A DNA stretch of 64,000 bases from Brassica napus. Lineage: Eukaryota > Streptophyta > Magnoliopsida > Brassicales > Brassicaceae. The notes beneath the pieces were generated by a model. It worked only from the letters and a program-made list of their open reading frames with translations, was not told the DNA's origin and did not search any database. Within the stretch, counting starts at the first letter, position 1. Each line of letters begins with the position of its first letter. Where the stretch lies: positions 18,548,732-18,612,731 of the forward strand of contig NC_063442.1 of assembly GCF_020379485.1 (NCBI RefSeq). The letters run 5' to 3'. Positions 58,395-64,000 of the stretch are shown piece after piece. The translations under genes and the position numbers were made by a program.

Positions 58395-60749
58395 GGGAAA
58401 ATTGTTTTTTTAGAGCAAAAAAATATAAACATTGTCCTAATAGAATAATCCCAACCTACAATTGTCTCATTAAGCTAATAATTTTGAAAATCCCAGTTTA
58501 GTCCTTCGAAATACAATTTTAAAACTAACTGTAATACATTAAATTAATATAATATACAGAACCAATTAATTTTTTTTTTTTTTTAAATCCCCAAATCAAA
58601 ACCCCTAACCCTAATTATTTCAGTCTCATTCTCTAGGCCTCTCTAATTCTGGTGGCGACAAAGTCAACAGGTCTCTATTGGTGGGGAGAAGAAGATACCG
58701 ACTCAAATCTCGTCTTCTCCGGCGTAAATCTCTTCTTCTCCGGCTTAGTATCTTCTTCTCCGGCTTAATCTCTTATTCTCTCATGTAAAACGAAGGTAAC
58801 ATCGACACTTCTCATTCCTATTTTGTTTTAAATCTTCTTTGCATGTTCTTTAATCGATAATAGTTCTGTGAAAAGCAAATAGATTAGTGCTTCGGTATAT
58901 GTTTTTGTGTTCTTGTCAATCGATTTAATAACACACCAGTTTGTTATATGTGTTTGTGTTCTGTTCTTATCAATTTGTGATTACCATAAGAACCTACAGT
59001 TAATCTATGTTACATGTGTATGTAATCTTATCAATTTGCTTTACCATACGGGTTTGTCAATCGATATTTTGAAGAGATTGGTTAGTTTTGATTTCGTGTC
59101 ATTGTTGTTGATGTTGGTATCGCCAGCGCAGACACTAGAAGATATGTAATTTGGCACTAATCCTGGTACTATCGGGTTAATGGGTCAGTTCACCAAACCG
59201 TTGGATCATCTGAGTTTGTACTTATGAAGATAAGGAAGGAGATTGGATGCTCGTTGGTGATGTTCCATGGAGGTAAAAGAACTAAAAACCATCTCTTAAT
59301 GTCTGATGAATGATTTACAATGATCTAATCTGGGTTTTGTATATATCTTAGAATGCTCATCACCTCGGTTAAAAGGATTCGTGTGATGAAAACGTCTGAA
59401 GCTAATGGTCTAGACTATCTTGTCTTGACTTATGATATTGTTTGTTGAAACATATAATGAAAAAATCTTAGTGTATAATATGCAGGATACTTGTGAAGCA
59501 AGTAAAAGGAAGAAACAGAAGCTAGGTTGATCTTATTCAGTTTGTGATGTTTCTTTGGTTCTTCTAATGTTCTTTAAGGGTTTTTTTTGGCTTGATGTCT
59601 TTTGTTTTACTGTTGCTATTACTATGGAAGAGAATGCTCTTTATTTGTTTTACTACACTGTAAATATTTGAAGCTTGTCTAATATCATTTTGTGGGTTTA
59701 GTTTATGAGTTCACTAACTGATCCAAGAAACAGCTCCACATGACATCAAATGTGTTAACATATTACTTTAGTGCTTGACGTTTCAATCTCATGGGATTCT
59801 GAGGACATTCGAAATTAATGATATAGGCCCCGAACACTAAATCATATTTTACATATATCATCCTGAGCACGAAGAAGAATCTGATGGAAGATTCATACAA
59901 ACAGACAAGAGTTAGGTAGATAGATTGTACCAACCATATGAAAAAGCTCCTAACTTTGTGAAAAATCAAAGGAAAATTTAGGTATTTTGAGAAGAAAGGC
60001 TAATAAGTGTTTTTTTTCCAAAAAAATGGCTAGTAAGTGATCTTTTATTAACAAATTCGATTTTTCAAAAATGGTAACAGAATATTTCCACATATTTTTT
60101 GTTTTTTTTAAAAAAAAATCGGTTTTCAAAATAGGAAATTGAATATTTCCAAATATTTTTTTCCTTATTTTTCGGAACAGATTATTCTTATCCGTAGAAT
60201 ACAGTTAATCTGTAGAAATCGGTTTCTACATATTTTTTAGAATTTTTGTAATGTGTAGATTTTGATTTCTACATGTTTTAAATTTACAGTAAATCTGTAG
60301 AATTCGGTTTATACTTGTTTTAGATTTATAGTAAATATGTAGAAGTTGGTTTCTACATGTTTTAGATCGATAGGTTAAGCGCGGAATGTGTATTCTAAAT
60401 ATTTTTAGAAAACTCTTATTTACGTAGATCATGTATTCTAAACGTTGTAGATTCAATGAAAAAAGTAGATTTTGTTTTCTACTTTGTAGAATGTCAATTC
60501 TACTTTATTTAGAACATAATTTGAAATTATGATTTAAACATTTCTAAAAATGAAAAAGAATACCACTAAGTTTATATAGGTATTTTATTAGTAGTTACTA
60601 TTTTTCCAAATTTTTTTTGTTTGTAAAACTATTTATTTAATTTATTTTCAGAAATATTAAAGGATATTATAGGCAAAAATGGTACAAATATGAGATTAGT
60701 CTAAATGGACATAGTTTCTATTTTTTTGCTCTAAAAAAACAATTTTCCC
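58395..60749. mobile_element. Pack-MULE, 2.36 kb, carrying an Aux/IAA fragment
   Basis: Terminal inverted repeats begin gggaaaattgtttttttaga; about 45 bp match with few differences (58395 onward, and reverse from 60749). A perfect 9-bp target duplication, atttaatta, flanks it at 58386-58394 and 60750-60758, typical of Mutator-like elements. No transposase is present. The interior has a leader-like block with repeated cttcttctccggc (58680-58770) and a captured Aux/IAA gene fragment with its introns. From about 60180 to 60400 it has short repeats of gtagaa(a/t)(t/c)(c/t)ggtttctacat type. Confidence 0.9.
59195..59413 (+). pseudogene. Captured Aux/IAA C-terminal (PB1 domain) fragment
   Basis: Two exon pieces separated by an intact-looking intron (59273-59351, GT...AG). 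Exon 1 reads SSEFVL, then YEDKEGDWMLVGDVPWR. Exon 2 reads MLITSVKRIRVMKTSEANGL. This is the end of the PB1 domain (domains III-IV) of an auxin-response repressor, closest by memory to IAA12/IAA13-type proteins. Between L and Y about 4 bases are missing (ctt|atgaa, where relatives have ctt act tat gaa), so the frame is broken. A third piece may follow an acceptor at about 59484. The retained intron shows capture at the DNA level rather than by retrotransposition. Confidence 0.85.
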
Positions 60750-60758
60750 ATTTAATTA

Positions 60759-62445
60759 ATTCGTATCTCAAAACTTTTGATGTAAAATCTGATAGTTTTA
60801 TACTAAATGAAATTCAACTACACTCTTGAAAATTCGAAAACATATGAAATTAAAAAAAAGCAAATGGGAAATTAGTGACTCCCATTGTGGAATCAAAATA
60901 CCGTTCTCTTCGAGTTTTTGTAGTTTCACAGGCCTGCGCTCTCTGTCAACGGTAGATCCCGGATCAGCCATTCTTACCCGCTTGGTATCGCTGGAGTCAC
61001 AGTCGCCGGATAGAATGGGCCGAGTAGTATCCTTTTCCATGACTATGATTCCACTTGAAGTGTTCGACTACTAACTCATCAGTTGAGGTGGGCAAAAGTA
61101 TATTATATACATATTATAAAGTACTATTATATACGTAGCCTATGCTTATGTGATATATATTGATTTACATATCCTGTCGTGTCTTTTATCTGTTATTATT
61201 ATAAAGAAAAAACGAAAGACGGTCCAGAGACTGCCACTTCTATAGAATACGTTTTATTCATTGAACAAGAAAAGCGCTTACATACAAACCATAATCTGGA
61301 CAACTTGGTAGACCACAATGTTTGTCACTATGTGATAGTTTGGTACCTTTGGATAGCAATTCCGATTAGTCCACTTTTGTTGTAGTTTTCTACTAACCCT
61401 AGATTATTTATTTTATGGCTTGACGACATATCCGACGGAAGAATTTAAACCGCATTCGTATCGATGGATGTTTTATGACATTTCCACAGACATTATCTAT
61501 ATATTTCACTTTAAAACAGAATAACTTTATTATAGAACTGAATTTACTCCAATAGTTCACACTATAATAGAGTTACTTTATAATAGAGTGAAATATAGAG
61601 TAATATTGTTTTTACTTCAAATATAAAGTAAAAAACAACTTAGTTTATATTTTATTATATTATAGAGTGAAAACTATTAGAACAAATCTAATTCTATAAT
61701 ATAATTATTTTATTTTAGAGTAAAAAATATATATATATATAATTTTTATGTGCTATTGGAGATAGTCTTAGTGAGATATAGATAACTATCGTTTAGTGTT
61801 AAAAAAAAAAAGATAAGTATCGTTCTCTATATATAAAATATTGAAGGGTTTTATTTTTACTTTTAAAGTATATATAGTTTTTGATATGTTTAGGTAATCG
61901 CATATAAATGATAATGGAATATTTCTGATTTATTGGTTTGCAGGAAAGATAAAATAAAAATGCTCTATTTTTAAAATCAATATAGTATTCTAATTTAAAA
62001 AATATATAATAGCACAACATTTTGTTCTAAAGAACACGTTATTTAATAAATATTACTTAGATATAAATATAAAAATAAAAATAAATATAAATATATATAT
62101 AAATAAATAAATAAATATATATATATATATATATATAGCACCCCAATTAAATTCAGTGGATCTAGATGAGTAGATGACTTACCAACGCTATTTTGTAATG
62201 CATGTATATTTCAAAGTAGTTAAATACACACATGGGAAAGTGAGAAAACATATACATACGCTCGGAAGACCATTTAAAGTTACAATCCAATACGTAGGCA
62301 ATAAATAAATTAACAGTTGGAGTTTCACCAAAATTTATAAACTTGTAAAATACAAAAAAATCGCAAATTAATTTGGTCTAGATTTTTTGTTTGTTTTAAC
62401 AGGAGCCTTGTTGTGATGTGGTTGCCGCTTTGTGGTACCTGGTCA
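60759..62445. other. Intergenic, possible MITE remnant, AT microsatellites
   Basis: No gene recognised. An 80-codon minus frame at 60798-61040 (MEKDTTRPILSGDCDSSDTK...) is polar and unassigned. From about 61500 to 61770 self-complementary blocks (ctccaatagtt...aactattag, repeated ttataatagagt) suggest a decayed MITE. Long (AT)n and (AAAT)n runs lie at about 61725-61741 and 62085-62137. Confidence 0.45.
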
Positions 62446-62699
62446 CAGGGCCGTCTCAAATTAATTTGAGGCCCTGTTCAAAAAAAATATTAATCGTACA
62501 TTTTATCAAGTAATTTTAAAATTTAATAATTTTGTCTTATTTTTTTAATTATAATTTCTAAATTTAGCATTATATCTAAAGTTTTAAAGTTTCTTACCAT
62601 AATTTATCTATATATTTCCAAAAAACCTTAAATTTTTTATTTTTATATTTTGGGGCCCTGTTCGACCGCTTCACTTGCGCGTGCTGTTAGACGGCCCTG
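62446..62699. mobile_element. hAT-like short element, 254 bp
   Basis: Termini are cagggccgtct at the left and agacggccctg at the right, an 11-bp perfect inverted repeat. Just inside each end gaggccctgttc/gggccctgttcg recurs. A 7-bp direct repeat, ctggtca, flanks it (62439-62445 and 62700-62706). Short CAGGGCC ends and a 7-8-bp duplication indicate hAT. The interior is AT-rich and non-coding. Confidence 0.7.
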
Positions 62700-62858
62700 C
62701 TGGTCATATCTAAATGTGTTCACCCACCTCCCTCCATGAGGTTAAAAATGTAGACAAAAGAGAAATTTATAGTTTTCTTTTCCAAGTTCCAACCATGTTA
62801 TTCACACTAGTATTCGTTGGGTAGTTCAAATGCGTCAAGCCTTTACAACAATAGTACG

Positions 62859-63258
62859 TTTTTTTTTTTTCCATCTGAGATTTATTAAGTGGGTCAAAGC
62901 CCAAAAGACTGAGCCCAACAACTTTACAAAAAAGCCCAAACAGCAAACGGGCCAACGCAACAAAGAAAAAAGCCCGACCAAACGGACGAGCCAAAGAAAA
63001 ACAGCTATGGGCCGCCGGCCCATAGAGTAAACCGTCGAGGAGAGAGGGACACGTCACCCACCGCGTGTACGTTCGCCCGGCGATGCATGAACACGTATCA
63101 AGATGAAGGTCCGCTGTCGTCCACCGGAAGCAAGGAGGCGGCGCATCAGAACTCCGCCGATAGCGGAGATCAACGATGAAACGGCTGCTACAAGAGCCAG
63201 CTTCAAAGAAACCCAATCGCCCACCGGATCTACATTTCACAAAGGAAACACAATCATC
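62859..63258 (-). mobile_element. Short retroposon, 400 bp, poly(A) on minus strand
   Basis: A perfect 15-bp direct repeat, tacaacaatagtacg, flanks it (62844-62858 and 63259-63273). The left end is poly(T), so the element is inserted on minus with a poly(A) tail. Its GC content is far above its surroundings. A 191-codon minus frame runs through it and beyond both ends, so that frame is not a gene. The tail carries repeated ttgggctt/tgggcc words. It could be a SINE-like or 5'-truncated retroposon, or a retrocopied transcript. Confidence 0.75.
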
Positions 63259-63273
63259 TACAACAATAGTACG

Positions 63274-64000
63274 TTTTACGGAAGGAAACAAAAAAAGAAC
63301 ATCATTTTTCTTGCAAATGGAGGTCCGTCCACTAACGGACACATATTATGTGTTAAACGACACACGTCTGTTTCATAACTTGCATGCATTTTTGTTCGTC
63401 AAGTTGCATGTGTTTCAAAAAGCTCAAATTAAATGAAAGAGAAATAAAACAAATGGCGACAACAATGCTTAGTTTTATGAAAAGTTTTCTTGGCATTGCC
63501 CCTTTTTAAGGGGTGTTAGCTGAAATATACGATCAGGGATAAATGATCCACTCAAAAGTCCAAATTGGGTTTCTTTTGCCTTCGTTGGTTAACTTTTGCG
63601 GATATATTAAACTATGTTCACATATTTACGAAAATAAAATGAATTTTTTAACAACGAAACACTATTGTATTATTCAAATTTGAAATTGTTCTGAATAACT
63701 AAATCGAAATAAAATAACCAATAAAACATAATTTTTTTATGAAAAGACAATAAAAAGGAAGTTAAAGAAAAATAACATGTTTTAATAAAAAAAATGGTTT
63801 CAGACAAATGTTAAATAGCCCATTTTGTAAACTTATTAAATAGATAACAAAAATATAAAGTACGTCTTATAATAGCTGTGATAGGATAAGGTACAAAGAA
63901 ATGATAAACAAAAAAAGTAAAGATAAAAATATTTAAGGTATTTCGCCAAATTTGTTAAGTCAACATACAAAAGAAATATTTTATTATTAGAGATTAAATA
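63274..64000. other. Intergenic to window end
   Basis: AT-rich with no recognised gene, element end or RNA gene. Confidence 0.5.

Noticed and set aside
62767..63342. 191-codon open frame on minus
   Set aside because: It spans both duplications of the retroposon at 62859-63258 and includes the poly(A) tail, so it is a chance frame through an insertion.

Overview
The window is plant nuclear DNA, almost certainly from Brassica or a close relative. Its intron-rich genes are near-identical in protein sequence to Arabidopsis proteins and lie in the order of one Arabidopsis chromosome-4 block (about At4g11150 down to At4g11040; locus numbers are from memory). The genes are separated by AT-rich DNA and many transposable elements. 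All splice models were built by eye from the sequence and checked for reading-frame continuity.

Layout. 1-7.2 kb has no recognised gene. It holds a 5'-truncated LINE tail (3579-4048), a Tourist-like MITE (4414-4692) and a foldback element with 242-bp perfect arms (5033-6268). 7.2-12.9 kb carries V-ATPase subunit E (VHA-E) and RDR2, both on minus. 13.0-17.3 kb is a complete PIF/Harbinger transposon, 166 bp upstream of the RDR2 start codon. 17.4-20.4 kb holds a retroposon, a hAT-like element and a second LINE tail. 20.9-28.7 kb carries mitochondrial EF-Ts and SPA2 (minus). 29.3-48.7 kb is an almost purely mobile block: Helitron ends, a chimeric kinesin/RPA-like pseudogene, a B3-domain fragment, a 7.8-kb CACTA element with two genes, and small MITEs. 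48.9-54.6 kb carries TBL23, 3xHMG-box1 and the mitochondrial single-strand-binding protein MTSSB (plus). 56.5-57.9 kb carries RDO5, a degenerate PP2C (minus). 58.4-60.7 kb is a Pack-MULE carrying a broken, intron-containing Aux/IAA fragment. The last 3 kb holds a hAT-like element and a short retroposon.

How it fits together. The host genes are not an operon. They are a conserved syntenic block of housekeeping and regulatory functions: proton pumping, siRNA synthesis, mitochondrial translation and DNA maintenance, light signalling, cell-wall acetylation, mitotic chromatin and seed dormancy. Several genes expected from Arabidopsis (CRF1, WRKY41, a GH9 glucanase) are absent from their intervals, which looks like fractionation after the Brassica triplication. 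The most notable structures are the Pack-MULE, the chimeric pseudogene, the near-intact Harbinger beside RDR2, and two GC-AG introns required in SPA2. I found no RNA gene, no CRISPR array and no convincing novel multi-gene system.
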